A stretch of 64,000 bases of DNA from JACVRW01 sp963827065 (GTDB lineage Bacteria; Actinomycetota; Thermoleophilia; Solirubrobacterales; Thermoleophilaceae), in NCBI GenBank assembly GCA_963827065.1, contig CAWGZM010000006.1, forward strand, positions 186,001 to 250,000, written 5' to 3'. The notes below the pieces were generated by a model. That model searched no databases. It worked only from the letters and a program-made list of their open reading frames with translations, and was not told the DNA's origin. Position numbers and translations under genes: made by a program. This document shows, piece after piece, positions 9,038-16,644 of the stretch. Numbering within the stretch: position 1 is the stretch's first letter; the number at the start of each line of letters is the position of its first letter.

Positions 9038-10090
9038 CTACGCGGTGGGCGCCTCGGCGCCGGACGGCTGGGGCGTGGGCTTCGGCTGGGGCGGCCGCGG
9101 ATAGGGCGGCTCTGGCTGCGGCGGTCCCGCCTCGATGACCTCGCGCTCCGTGCGCAGCGCCTCGCGCAGCTTCGACCAGCCGCCGTAGCCCACGACGAGG
9201 ATCACGAAGCCGACGACCGTGATCGGCACGTACAGCACGAAGCGCAGCATGATCAGGTACGAGACGGCGGCGGAGCCGGTCGCGCCGAGCCGCTTGGCGC
9301 CCCAGGCGACGGCGGCGTCGAAGGTGCCGATCGAGCCGGGCGCCGCGGGCAGTGCCGCCACGAAGTTCGTCAGCGCCACCAGGTAGAGGGCGCCGGTCAT
9401 GCTGATGTCGAGATCGACCGAGCGCGCCACCGCCAGGTAGACGGCGGCCTCGAGCGACCACAGCACGAAGGTGGCGGCCAGCAGCACGACACCGCTCGCG
9501 CTGAGGAGCGCGCGCGGCGAGTCGGCGATCGGCCGCAGCCAGTCGCGGACGCGCTCGAAGAAGTGGTGGCGGCGCAGCACCCAGACGACGAGCGCAAGGC
9601 CGAGCAGGACGAGGCAGATGATGCCGGCCATGAGGATCGGGCGGTTCGTCGGCAGCACGTCCGAGCCGAGCACGCCGTAGACCGTGATTACGAAGACCAC
9701 GGCGAGCGCGATCACGTCGAGCAGCCGCTCGGCGACGATCGAGCCGGCGACCGCGCGCTTCGAGGCGCCTGTGCGAGGCGCGAGCAGCACGACGCGCAGC
9801 ACCTCGCCGGCGCGCGCGGGAAGCACGTTGTTGCCCATGTAGCCGACGCACGTCAGCCCGTAGCAGTCCCGCCGCTGAGCGTGGACGCCGGTGATCTGGA
9901 GGATGCGGTGCCAGCGCTCGCCGCGGACGAGCGTCGCGACGGCGTAGATTGCAAGCGCGCCGACGAGCCAGGCAATCGCCTCGGCACCGCTCGGAAGCTC
10001 AGGCGCCTCCTGCTTCGTCGCCCACCAGACGACCGCCGCAAGCGCGACTAGCGAGACGAGTGCTTGGATGAGCGCGAAGCGTCGATTCAT
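9038..10090 (-). CDS. UPF0104/AglD-like lysylphosphatidylglycerol synthase transmembrane-region family protein
   Basis: A 350-residue protein with about eight transmembrane helices. It contains GNNVLPARAGEVLR at about residues 80-93, the hallmark of the MprF N-terminal/AglD family of flippase-like or glycan-modifying membrane proteins, and a later LPAAPGSIGTFDAAV segment. The C-terminal 30 residues are Pro-rich and probably disordered. The ATG at 10090 heads a five-gene minus-strand operon (this gene, a GT-C-like paralogue, a GT39 enzyme, the flavoprotein, the EamA transporter) with tight or overlapping junctions. A role in flipping or transferring a lipid-linked intermediate is inferred from family and context. 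Confidence 0.75.
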   Translation of the reverse strand: MNRRFALIQALVSLVALAAVVWWATKQEAPELPSGAEAIAWLVGALAIYAVATLVRGERWHRILQITGVHAQRRDCYGLTCVGYMGNNVLPARAGEVLRVVLLAPRTGASKRAVAGSIVAERLLDVIALAVVFVITVYGVLGSDVLPTNRPILMAGIICLVLLGLALVVWVLRRHHFFERVRDWLRPIADSPRALLSASGVVLLAATFVLWSLEAAVYLAVARSVDLDISMTGALYLVALTNFVAALPAAPGSIGTFDAAVAWGAKRLGATGSAAVSYLIMLRFVLYVPITVVGFVILVVGYGGWSKLREALRTEREVIEAGPPQPEPPYPRPPQPKPTPQPSGAEAPTA

Positions 10091-10322
10091 GGACTAAAGA
10101 TCGGGGCCCGCCTCTGCCCGGCGGGCGCGCCCATGAGGGGCGTTTAACGGCGCAGGCCGACCGGCCCGGGGACGCCGGTCGCGGTGCATCACGGTAGCAG
10201 TCGTACCCGCGCGAACCCAAGCGCAATCAGGGCCTGCGGCCGCCGCCCCCGCAACCCTCGGCCCATTCCTGTGTTACGGCGGGGCGTCTCGCTACCCTGT
10301 CGCGTCGCCTCCCCCGTTCGCC
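10091..10322. other. 232-nt divergent intergenic region
   Basis: This gap separates the minus-strand glycan operon (start 10090) from the plus-strand GH2 gene (start 10323). It contains a short GC hairpin near 10110-10130 and the TACCCT box at 10293. No ORF, tRNA or repeat could be supported here, and no clear -10 box for the minus operon. Confidence 0.6.
10293..10298 (+). promoter_or_regulatory. -10 box TACCCT with a short leader
   Basis: TACCCT ends 24 nt before the GTG at 10323, so the predicted mRNA would carry a leader of about 16-18 nt. The leader is C-rich without a Shine-Dalgarno sequence. This spacing differs from the 6-9 nt seen at other first genes in the window. Confidence 0.4.
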
Positions 10323-12302
10323 GTGCGCCTCTTCCCACTCGTCATCCTGGCCTGCCTTGCCGCTGCCGCGGCCACGCCCGCGAGCGCGCAGGACCCGGGC
10401 GGGACGCCCGGCCCGCCGAGCGGCCAGCCGGCGCCCGTGCAGCCCACGCCGCCGCCCGTGCCCGAGCTGAAGGTCGAGCGCCCCGGCGGCAAGCCGCTCA
10501 TCCGCGAGGGCCAGCTCGACCGCCAGCTGCTCGGCGGGACCTGGTATTTCCGCCAGGACGACGCGAAGGTCGGCGCCGCCGAGCGCTGGTACGCGCAGCG
10601 CGATCTCGAGGGCTGGTCCGAGATCGCGGTCCCCCACAACTGGAACGCGGCCGACACGCAGTTCAACTATTCCTCGGTCGGCTGGTACCGCAAGGAGTTC
10701 ACGGTGCCGCTGGCCAAGACGGCGATGCTGCGCAAGCTCGAGCTCTGGAAGGTCCGCTTCGAGGGCTCGAACTACCGCACCAAGGTCTGGCTGAACGGCA
10801 AGGCGATCGGCGGCCAGATCGGCTACTTCCCGTTCGAGCCCGATCTCACCGGGATCCGCAAGGGCCGCAACACGCTCGTGGTCCAGGTCTCGTCGCTGCG
10901 CAGCAACACGGACCTGACGCACTGGCGCCCCGCCGCCGTCAACGGGTTCGGGACCGGCGGCTGGTGGAACTTCGGCGGGCTCCTGCGCGAGGTGTACGTG
11001 CGCCGCGTCGACACGGTCGACGTCGAGAACGTCCTCGTGCAGCCGCGCCTGCGCAAGCTGCGCGGACCGGCGAAGGTGGAGGTCACCACCGCCGTCCGCA
11101 ACATCAGCTCGCGCGACCGCGACGTCACGCTCGTCTTCAACGTGGCGGGCGAGCGCATCGTCATGGACCCGCAGACGGTCGCCGGCAAGGCGACGCGCGA
11201 GCTCACCGAGACCATCGAGATCGAGCGGCCGAAGCTGTGGCAGCCGGGCAGCCCGGCCCTCTACGACCTGACGGTCGCCGCCTACCTCGAGGGCGAGCGC
11301 AAGTCGGCCTACCGCGTCACCTTCGGCGTCAAGAAGCTCGAGGTGAAGGGCGGCCGGCTGCTTCTCAACGGCAAGCGGCTCAACCTGCGCGGCGCGAGCA
11401 TCCACGAGGACGACAAGGACGAGGGCGGCGCGCTCAGCCAGAACACCCGCCGCCTGCTCGTCAACCGGCTGCGCAACCTCGGCGCCACGGTCACGCGCTC
11501 GCACTACCCGCTCCATCCGGCGTTTCTCGAGATGTTCGACCGGCTCGGGATCCTCTACTGGGTAGACGCGCCGGTCTACCAGGTTCCGAACACGATCTTC
11601 GGACGCGTGCTGCCGGCGGCGGAGCGCGCGGCCCTCTTGACCGTGCGCAACAACATGAATCACGCCTCCATCCTGACCTGGGCGCTCGCCAACGAGCCGG
11701 CCGGCAACCGCTCGGAGCTCGGCCTCTTCAGCTCGCCCCTGCAGACCTACATCCGCGACGCTTCGACCGCCGTGCGCGAGATGGACGACACGCACCTGAT
11801 CGGGATCGACCGCCAGTCGCGCCTCGGCGAGCCGCTCACCGACCGGTCCTTCCGCTACCTCGACGTGCTCGGCGTCAACGAGTACTTCGGCTGGTACGAC
11901 TCCTACAAGGCCGACCTGGTGCGCCCGGCGAGCACACTGTCGGAGCTGCCCGGCTACCTCGACGATCTGCACGCGGCGAATCCCGAGTTGCCGCTCGTGA
12001 TCACCGAGTTCGGCGCCGAGGCGTCCCGCTCGGGGCCGGTGGAGCAGCCGGGGACCTACGAGTACCAGCAGAAGTTCGTCGCCGATCACATCGCCGTGCA
12101 CGCCTCGAAGCCCTACGTCTACGGCTCGATCCACTGGGCGCTGCGCGACTTCCGCGTCGACCCGACCTGGCAGGGCGGCGCGCCCGCCGCGTGGGCCACG
12201 CCGCCGTGGCACAACAAGAGCGTGATCGAGGAGACGAACGCCCGCAAGCCGGCCTTCCGCACGGTCCAGAAGCTGTGGCGGAAGACGCGCCCGCTGCGCT
12301 AG
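10323..12302 (+). CDS. Secreted glycoside hydrolase family 2 protein (beta-galactosidase/glucuronidase/mannosidase-like)
   Basis: A 659-residue protein with a Sec signal peptide (residues 1-22, cut near ASAQ) and a short Pro-rich linker. The GH2 domains follow in order: jelly-roll sugar binding (about 45-240), immunoglobulin-like (about 240-340) and TIM barrel (about 340-659). The acid/base Glu is E458 in ANEPAG and the likely nucleophile is E562 in ITEFGAE. It starts at GTG; an upstream extension would destroy the signal peptide. A secreted hydrolase inside a glycan-assembly locus may trim or remodel the surface polymer. The substrate within GH2 cannot be assigned from sequence. Confidence 0.85.
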   Translation: MRLFPLVILACLAAAAATPASAQDPGGTPGPPSGQPAPVQPTPPPVPELKVERPGGKPLIREGQLDRQLLGGTWYFRQDDAKVGAAERWYAQRDLEGWSEIAVPHNWNAADTQFNYSSVGWYRKEFTVPLAKTAMLRKLELWKVRFEGSNYRTKVWLNGKAIGGQIGYFPFEPDLTGIRKGRNTLVVQVSSLRSNTDLTHWRPAAVNGFGTGGWWNFGGLLREVYVRRVDTVDVENVLVQPRLRKLRGPAKVEVTTAVRNISSRDRDVTLVFNVAGERIVMDPQTVAGKATRELTETIEIERPKLWQPGSPALYDLTVAAYLEGERKSAYRVTFGVKKLEVKGGRLLLNGKRLNLRGASIHEDDKDEGGALSQNTRRLLVNRLRNLGATVTRSHYPLHPAFLEMFDRLGILYWVDAPVYQVPNTIFGRVLPAAERAALLTVRNNMNHASILTWALANEPAGNRSELGLFSSPLQTYIRDASTAVREMDDTHLIGIDRQSRLGEPLTDRSFRYLDVLGVNEYFGWYDSYKADLVRPASTLSELPGYLDDLHAANPELPLVITEFGAEASRSGPVEQPGTYEYQQKFVADHIAVHASKPYVYGSIHWALRDFRVDPTWQGGAPAAWATPPWHNKSVIEETNARKPAFRTVQKLWRKTRPLR

Positions 12303-12320
12303 CGCCGGGTTTGCATCGAC

Positions 12321-12326
12321 TACCCT
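12321..12326 (+). promoter_or_regulatory. -10 box TACCCT, leaderless-type promoter
   Basis: TACCCT ends 8 nt before the GTG at 12335, within the 32-nt gap after the GH2 stop codon, with no Shine-Dalgarno sequence between. Confidence 0.55.
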
Positions 12327-12334
12327 GCGCGGCC

Positions 12335-12697
12335 GTGAAGCGCCCGATTCTGCCGGCCCTCCTGCTCGTCGCGGCCCTCGCCGGCTGCGGCTCCAACGAC
12401 GCCGCGCCGGTCGGGGACGACACCGACGCGCGCGGCACGGCGCTCGCCTGCATCGCCGGCCAGAACGGCATCGACGCCCGCCTCGACGGCGACGACGAGA
12501 TCGCGCTGGGCGGCGCCGCGAGCGGCACCCACATCCGCTTCTACCTGACGGCCGGCGAGGCCGAGGCGGCCCAGTTCGAGGGCGACGGCGAGGGCGCCGA
12601 GCAGATCGGAGCGGCGCTCCTGTTCGTCGAGCCCAAGGTCGATCCGGATACCGAGGACATCCTCGGCGACGTGGAGAAGTGCCTGTCTGAGCTGTAG
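12335..12697 (+). CDS. Small putative lipoprotein
   Basis: A 120-residue protein starting at GTG 12335, a start supported by the TANNNT box 8 nt upstream. The N-terminus has two basic residues, a hydrophobic stretch and a lipobox AALAGC with the lipidated Cys at residue 18. The mature part is acidic (many Asp/Glu, one further Cys pair at about 39 and 116 that could form a disulfide). No known domain is recognised. It follows the GH2 gene and converges on the large sulfatase-like gene with 20 nt between them. It may be an accessory lipoprotein of the glycan locus, but nothing in the sequence shows this. Confidence 0.7.
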   Translation: MKRPILPALLLVAALAGCGSNDAAPVGDDTDARGTALACIAGQNGIDARLDGDDEIALGGAASGTHIRFYLTAGEAEAAQFEGDGEGAEQIGAALLFVEPKVDPDTEDILGDVEKCLSEL

Positions 12698-12717
12698 CTG
12701 GGCGCGGCGGTCGCCGC

Positions 12718-14835
12718 CTATTCCGCCAGCAGCACCTGCACCTGATTCCGCCCCTTGCGGAATGCCGACTCGGGCACCATCACAGAGACCAGCTCGCCCT
12801 CGTTGCCGGTCGCGAGCTTGAAGGTGTTGCCGACGGCCGCGATCCGGCCGTTCACGGCGACGGCGATGTCGCGCGGGTGCTGGTCCGGCCCGTTCACGCG
12901 GGCCACCACGTGGGTCGGGACGAGCCCGCTCTCCGGGTCGACCCGCCCGTAGTCGCCGGCGTATACGAGGTCGACGTCGAGCGGCTCGCCGGCCGCCGAG
13001 GCGGGCTTCCCGATCAGGTCCTGGTTGGGGCCGAGCCGGTACATGCGCTCGAGGCCCTCCGCACCGCTCCCGATCAGGCGGGCGTTGCGCGCGAGCACCT
13101 CGCGGCGCTCGGCCTCGAAGGTGTCTGCCGGGATGCGCAGCGTCTCGAAGCTGTTGCGGATCAGGAAGCGCAGCTCGTCGCGGTTCTGGACCTCGTCGCT
13201 GTAGGCCGACTTCCCGTCCATCTCCACGCGCGGATCGAGGTTGAGGATGTCGAACATCGTGGGCAGGATGTCGATCGTCTCGACGTAGGCGTCGTCGACC
13301 TCGGGGCGCGTCTGGCCGGGCGCCTTGATGAACAGCGGTATCGGAGCGATCTCGGCCGCCGTGTCGCGCCGAAGGCGCCTGCGCTCGGGGCGCCCGAGCG
13401 GGAACGCCACGCCGTGGTCGGCCGCGACCACGATCAGGGCGTCGTCCCACATGCCCTCGGCCTTCAGCCTGTCCCACAGCTTCTGCAGCTGGAGGTCGGC
13501 GAACATCGTCTGCAGCGCGTGGCGCTGGAAGAGCACGTCGAGCTGTCCCTGGTCCTCGAAGGACTGGCTCGAGAGCCCTTCGATCGCGTCGTTCGGCTGG
13601 CGCCGATAGCGGTTGCCGGACGGTAGGTACTGCCACGGTACGTGCGGGAGCAGCGTGTGTTTGAAGTTGAGGCTGGGGCGCCGGGTCGGCCTGATGTCGT
13701 CGATCCACTCCTGGAAGCGGACCGGGCGGCCGCCGTTCAGGTTCCCGCGCGCGAGGCGGCCGACGCGCGTGCCGCCCACCTTCTCCCCCTCTTCGGCGCT
13801 CTCCTCACCGGCACCGCCGAAGTCGCCCCAGTTCTCGGAGACGCTCGTGAGGTCGGTCTCCATCTCGGGCGGCGCCACCACGTGCAGCCAGACGAGTCCC
13901 AGGTCCTCGCTCATCGAGGAGATGCGGTCGGGGTAGGACTCGTCGAGGCGCTCGTCCTCGCAGATGTCCCGTGAGCAGACCGAGGTCGCCTCCTCCGAGA
14001 CGTTCATCATGTGGGTCTTCCCGAACAGCGAGAAGATGCTGTTCGGATGGTCGCCCGAGATCGGCTGTTTGTCCTCCTCGGGCAGATTGCCGTCCATGAT
14101 CGCCGGCTGCGCGCGCTCGGTGGAGTCGTAGATCGTGTAGGCGTTCTTGAACCAGGTCGAGCTGTCGGCGAGCTCCGCGAAGCCGGGGTAGCGCTGCCTG
14201 TCGAGCTTCCCGTTCTCGTCGACCAGCGTGTTGACCGGCAGCTCGTCGAGCAGGACGACCACGATCGGCGACTGGGTGACGCCGCCGATAGTCCGGGCGC
14301 TCGCCTCGTCGGGGAACGCGAGCTCCGAGATCGAGCCGCTGAAGAGGAACAGGGCGAGGAACACGAGCGGCGCCGGCGAGAGGATGTTCAGGAACGAGCG
14401 CACCGGCTCGGCTCGCAGCCAGAGGAGCGCGGCGGCGGCGCCGATCGCCACCGACAGCACGATCAAGACGACGTCCGACGCGTCGATCGCCTTCTTCAGA
14501 GCCTGGGCGGCGATCAGCGCCACGAGGCCTGCGATCAGGACGACGTGGGCGGCGCGCCGCGCACCGCCGCCGGCCAGGCCCACGAGCAGCTCGATCCCGA
14601 GCAGCAGCAGCGGCGGCAGCACCACGAGCAGGATGGAGAAGGAGACGATGTCGAAGCCCGACGAGCCGCGGGCGGCGAAGAACTCGGGGTTGTCCTTCAG
14701 CAGGTCGAAGAGCGGCTGGGCGACCGCGAAGCACCACAGGACGGCCAGGTTCAGGTAGGACCAGGCGGCCTCCTTCACGAGGCTGCGCTCGGTGCCGCGC
14801 TCCGGTTCCTCGACCGAAGCTTCGGTGGTGCTCAT
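12718..14835 (-). CDS. Membrane-anchored sulfatase-like (alkaline phosphatase superfamily) protein
   Basis: A 705-residue protein with about five membrane helices in the first 175 residues (after a charged lead of about 25) and a large extracytoplasmic catalytic domain. The domain opens with IVVVLLDELP, the metal-binding Asp region. The likely nucleophile is in STERAQPAIMDG, and AADHGVAFPLG near the C-terminal third gives the conserved Asp-His. The topology resembles LtaS and phosphoethanolamine or phosphoglycerol transferases, so transfer of a head group to a surface glycan is plausible. Its ATG overlaps the stop of the NoeA-like methyltransferase by 4 nt (ATGA), indicating coupled translation. 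Confidence 0.75.
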   Translation of the reverse strand: MSTTEASVEEPERGTERSLVKEAAWSYLNLAVLWCFAVAQPLFDLLKDNPEFFAARGSSGFDIVSFSILLVVLPPLLLLGIELLVGLAGGGARRAAHVVLIAGLVALIAAQALKKAIDASDVVLIVLSVAIGAAAALLWLRAEPVRSFLNILSPAPLVFLALFLFSGSISELAFPDEASARTIGGVTQSPIVVVLLDELPVNTLVDENGKLDRQRYPGFAELADSSTWFKNAYTIYDSTERAQPAIMDGNLPEEDKQPISGDHPNSIFSLFGKTHMMNVSEEATSVCSRDICEDERLDESYPDRISSMSEDLGLVWLHVVAPPEMETDLTSVSENWGDFGGAGEESAEEGEKVGGTRVGRLARGNLNGGRPVRFQEWIDDIRPTRRPSLNFKHTLLPHVPWQYLPSGNRYRRQPNDAIEGLSSQSFEDQGQLDVLFQRHALQTMFADLQLQKLWDRLKAEGMWDDALIVVAADHGVAFPLGRPERRRLRRDTAAEIAPIPLFIKAPGQTRPEVDDAYVETIDILPTMFDILNLDPRVEMDGKSAYSDEVQNRDELRFLIRNSFETLRIPADTFEAERREVLARNARLIGSGAEGLERMYRLGPNQDLIGKPASAAGEPLDVDLVYAGDYGRVDPESGLVPTHVVARVNGPDQHPRDIAVAVNGRIAAVGNTFKLATGNEGELVSVMVPESAFRKGRNQVQVLLAE

Positions 14836-16247
14836 CCGGCCTTCGGCCGGGCGTGGTACAGGACGCGCGTGCCCGACTCGAGGCGCTCCGAGCGCTCGAC
14901 CTCGAACGCCTCGGCCAGGCAGCGCTCGAAGAAGCTGAGCTCGTAGTCGGGATGGAGGCCCTCGCGCTTGGGCGCCAACAGCTTCTTCACCATCGGATCT
15001 TCGCGCGTCGGGAACTCGATGACCAGCGCGGACCCGAGCGACGCGAGCCAGTCGATGAACTCGCGCACCGGGACGTTCGCGCTGATGGCGACGTGGTGGA
15101 TCAGCGCGAGCGCCAGCACGAGGTCGGGCTTGCCGCGCTCGGCGAGCGCCCGGCGCTCGAGCCCGCGCCAGCCGAGACCCGGCGAGGGATCGGCGAGGTT
15201 CATCGTGAGCGTGAGGATCTGCTCGTCACCCTCGGCCCGCAGGTCGCGGTAGAGGAGCTCGACAGGGCCCTCGTCGGCGTCGACGGCCAGCACCGTCCGC
15301 GCGCCCTCGGCGGCGATCCGCGAGTAGCGCCCGTTGTTCGCGCCGATGTCCCAGACGAGGCCCCAGTCGCGTGAGCCGGCGACCTCGCGGACGAAATCGT
15401 CCTTGCGCCGCGCGTCGTCGTCCGTGTAGGTGTTGCGCTCGCCGTAGGCGGTCCAGACGCCCTGCGGCGGGTCCCACTGGAGCCGCTCGACGAGCTTGCG
15501 CATCTTGCGCACATTCGCCACCAACAGCTCCTTCTTGAAGACGCGCTTGACCTCCTGCTTGACCTGGTCCGGCCGGTCCGCGTAGCGCGCCTCGAGCCGG
15601 GCGTGCAGGAAGACGTTCGTGAAGACGCCGCGCCGGAAGCGGTCGCGGAACGACATCAGGTCGCGCATCTGCGGGGGCGTGATCCCGTCGATCGCGCCGC
15701 GCAGCCAGGGACGGAAGGGAACGCCCTTCGCCGACTGCAGCAGCAGCGGATAGAGGTAGAGCATGCAGAACTGGCGGTAGCCCACCCAGGGCTCGCCCTC
15801 GCGCAGGCGCTCGAAGGAGCCGACGTCGACGAACACAGGGCGGGCGCCCTTGAACTGGACGTTGTAGGGCGTCGAGTCCTTGAGAACGAGGTCGTGGTCG
15901 AGCGCCTCGAGCAGCAGGTCGAGCTGCAGCAGCGCCGCGTCCTTGAGCATCGAGAAGGTCCACTCGTACGGATACGAGACGAACGGGATGCGCTCGTGCC
16001 GCAGCACCGCGGCGGGCTCGTGGACCAGCAGGTCCTTGAGCGCGGTCACGTCCTCCACCCGCTCTGTCGAGACGACGCGGCCGTCGTCGAGCATGCCGCT
16101 CGCCTGAACGGCCTCGAAGTCGCTCAGGCCATCGGCGGACAGCGCCCGGTAGACGTCGGCGCCCGCGTAGAAGACCCGGCTCTCCGGGTCGCGGAAGGAG
16201 CCGGGTTCGAAGACCGGCGTGCCCTGAGTATCAGCCGTCGGGCCCAT
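14832..16247 (-). CDS. NoeA-like class I SAM-dependent methyltransferase
   Basis: A 471-residue protein. The N-terminal half (about 1-240) carries the motifs of NoeA-type nodulation-factor methyltransferase relatives: LKDSTPYNVQF, VFVDVGSFE and RQFCMLYLYPL. The C-terminal half has a Rossmann methyltransferase fold with VWDIGANNGRYS at about residues 297-308 and LALALIHHVAI as the catalytic-loop region. The target is probably a surface glycan, as inferred from family and neighbours. It overlaps the downstream sulfatase-like gene by 4 nt and lies 53 nt after a small YLDPGSGS protein, so the three may form one operon. A TACCAT box 12 nt upstream could give a separate promoter. Confidence 0.75.
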   Translation of the reverse strand: MGPTADTQGTPVFEPGSFRDPESRVFYAGADVYRALSADGLSDFEAVQASGMLDDGRVVSTERVEDVTALKDLLVHEPAAVLRHERIPFVSYPYEWTFSMLKDAALLQLDLLLEALDHDLVLKDSTPYNVQFKGARPVFVDVGSFERLREGEPWVGYRQFCMLYLYPLLLQSAKGVPFRPWLRGAIDGITPPQMRDLMSFRDRFRRGVFTNVFLHARLEARYADRPDQVKQEVKRVFKKELLVANVRKMRKLVERLQWDPPQGVWTAYGERNTYTDDDARRKDDFVREVAGSRDWGLVWDIGANNGRYSRIAAEGARTVLAVDADEGPVELLYRDLRAEGDEQILTLTMNLADPSPGLGWRGLERRALAERGKPDLVLALALIHHVAISANVPVREFIDWLASLGSALVIEFPTREDPMVKKLLAPKREGLHPDYELSFFERCLAEAFEVERSERLESGTRVLYHARPKAG

Positions 16248-16259
16248 GAGCGGCGGGGA

Positions 16260-16265
16260 ATGGTA
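16260..16265 (-). promoter_or_regulatory. -10 box TACCAT, possible promoter
   Basis: TACCAT on the minus strand ends 12 nt before the ATG at 16247. The spacing is longer than the 6-9 nt of the best leaderless candidates, so a leader of a few nucleotides is expected if it is used. Confidence 0.4.
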
Positions 16266-16300
16266 GCCAGTGCCGGCGGGCCCTCGCCGGCTGCTTCGAC

Positions 16301-16489
16301 CTAGGCGGTGTCCGTGCCCTGCGTGGCGTCGGACTTGGGCGTCTCCGGCTCGTCCTTGCGGATGCGGAGGAACCTGAGAATCCGGTTCCAGTAGAGCTTG
16401 GCCGTGACGGCGACCGCCGCGAGACCGCCCGCGATGATCTGCAGGATCATGCTCCCGCTGCCGGGATCCAGATAGGCGATAACGCTCAT
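16301..16489 (-). CDS. Small membrane protein with YLDPGSGS start
   Basis: A 62-residue protein: IAYLDPGSGSM at residues 4-14, one transmembrane helix (about 14-32), a basic juxtamembrane stretch (KLYWNRILRFLRIRK) and an acidic/polar tail. From memory, tiny proteins beginning with this YLDPGSGS motif recur beside polysaccharide and sulfatase-like genes in diverse bacteria and archaea; their function is not established to my knowledge. Here it precedes the NoeA-like methyltransferase and the large sulfatase-like protein on the same strand. A scaffold or regulatory role in a membrane glycan complex is speculation. Confidence 0.75.
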   Translation of the reverse strand: MSVIAYLDPGSGSMILQIIAGGLAAVAVTAKLYWNRILRFLRIRKDEPETPKSDATQGTDTA

Positions 16490-16644
16490 GGTGCTCGTGG
16501 GCTCCAGTAGAGGCCGGGTTCGAAGAAAGGCGTCGCCCTGCGGCGAGACGCGCAGGCTAGCAGAGGTGTTGCCGCGCCGTGAACGTCGCGTTGCGAGAGG
16601 GTTACTACCCGGCTGGCCGCGATCTACCCATGCCGCCGGGTTTG
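16490..16644. other. 155-nt intergenic region with a possible gene fragment
   Basis: Apart from a GC hairpin near 16536-16555, it contains on the minus strand a short stretch reading TPFFEPGLYWSP in one frame. This echoes the N-terminus of the NoeA-like protein (TPVFEPGSFRDP), and nucleotides 16513-16540 resemble 16199-16226. It may be a decayed partial duplication. No intact gene is supported. Confidence 0.35.
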
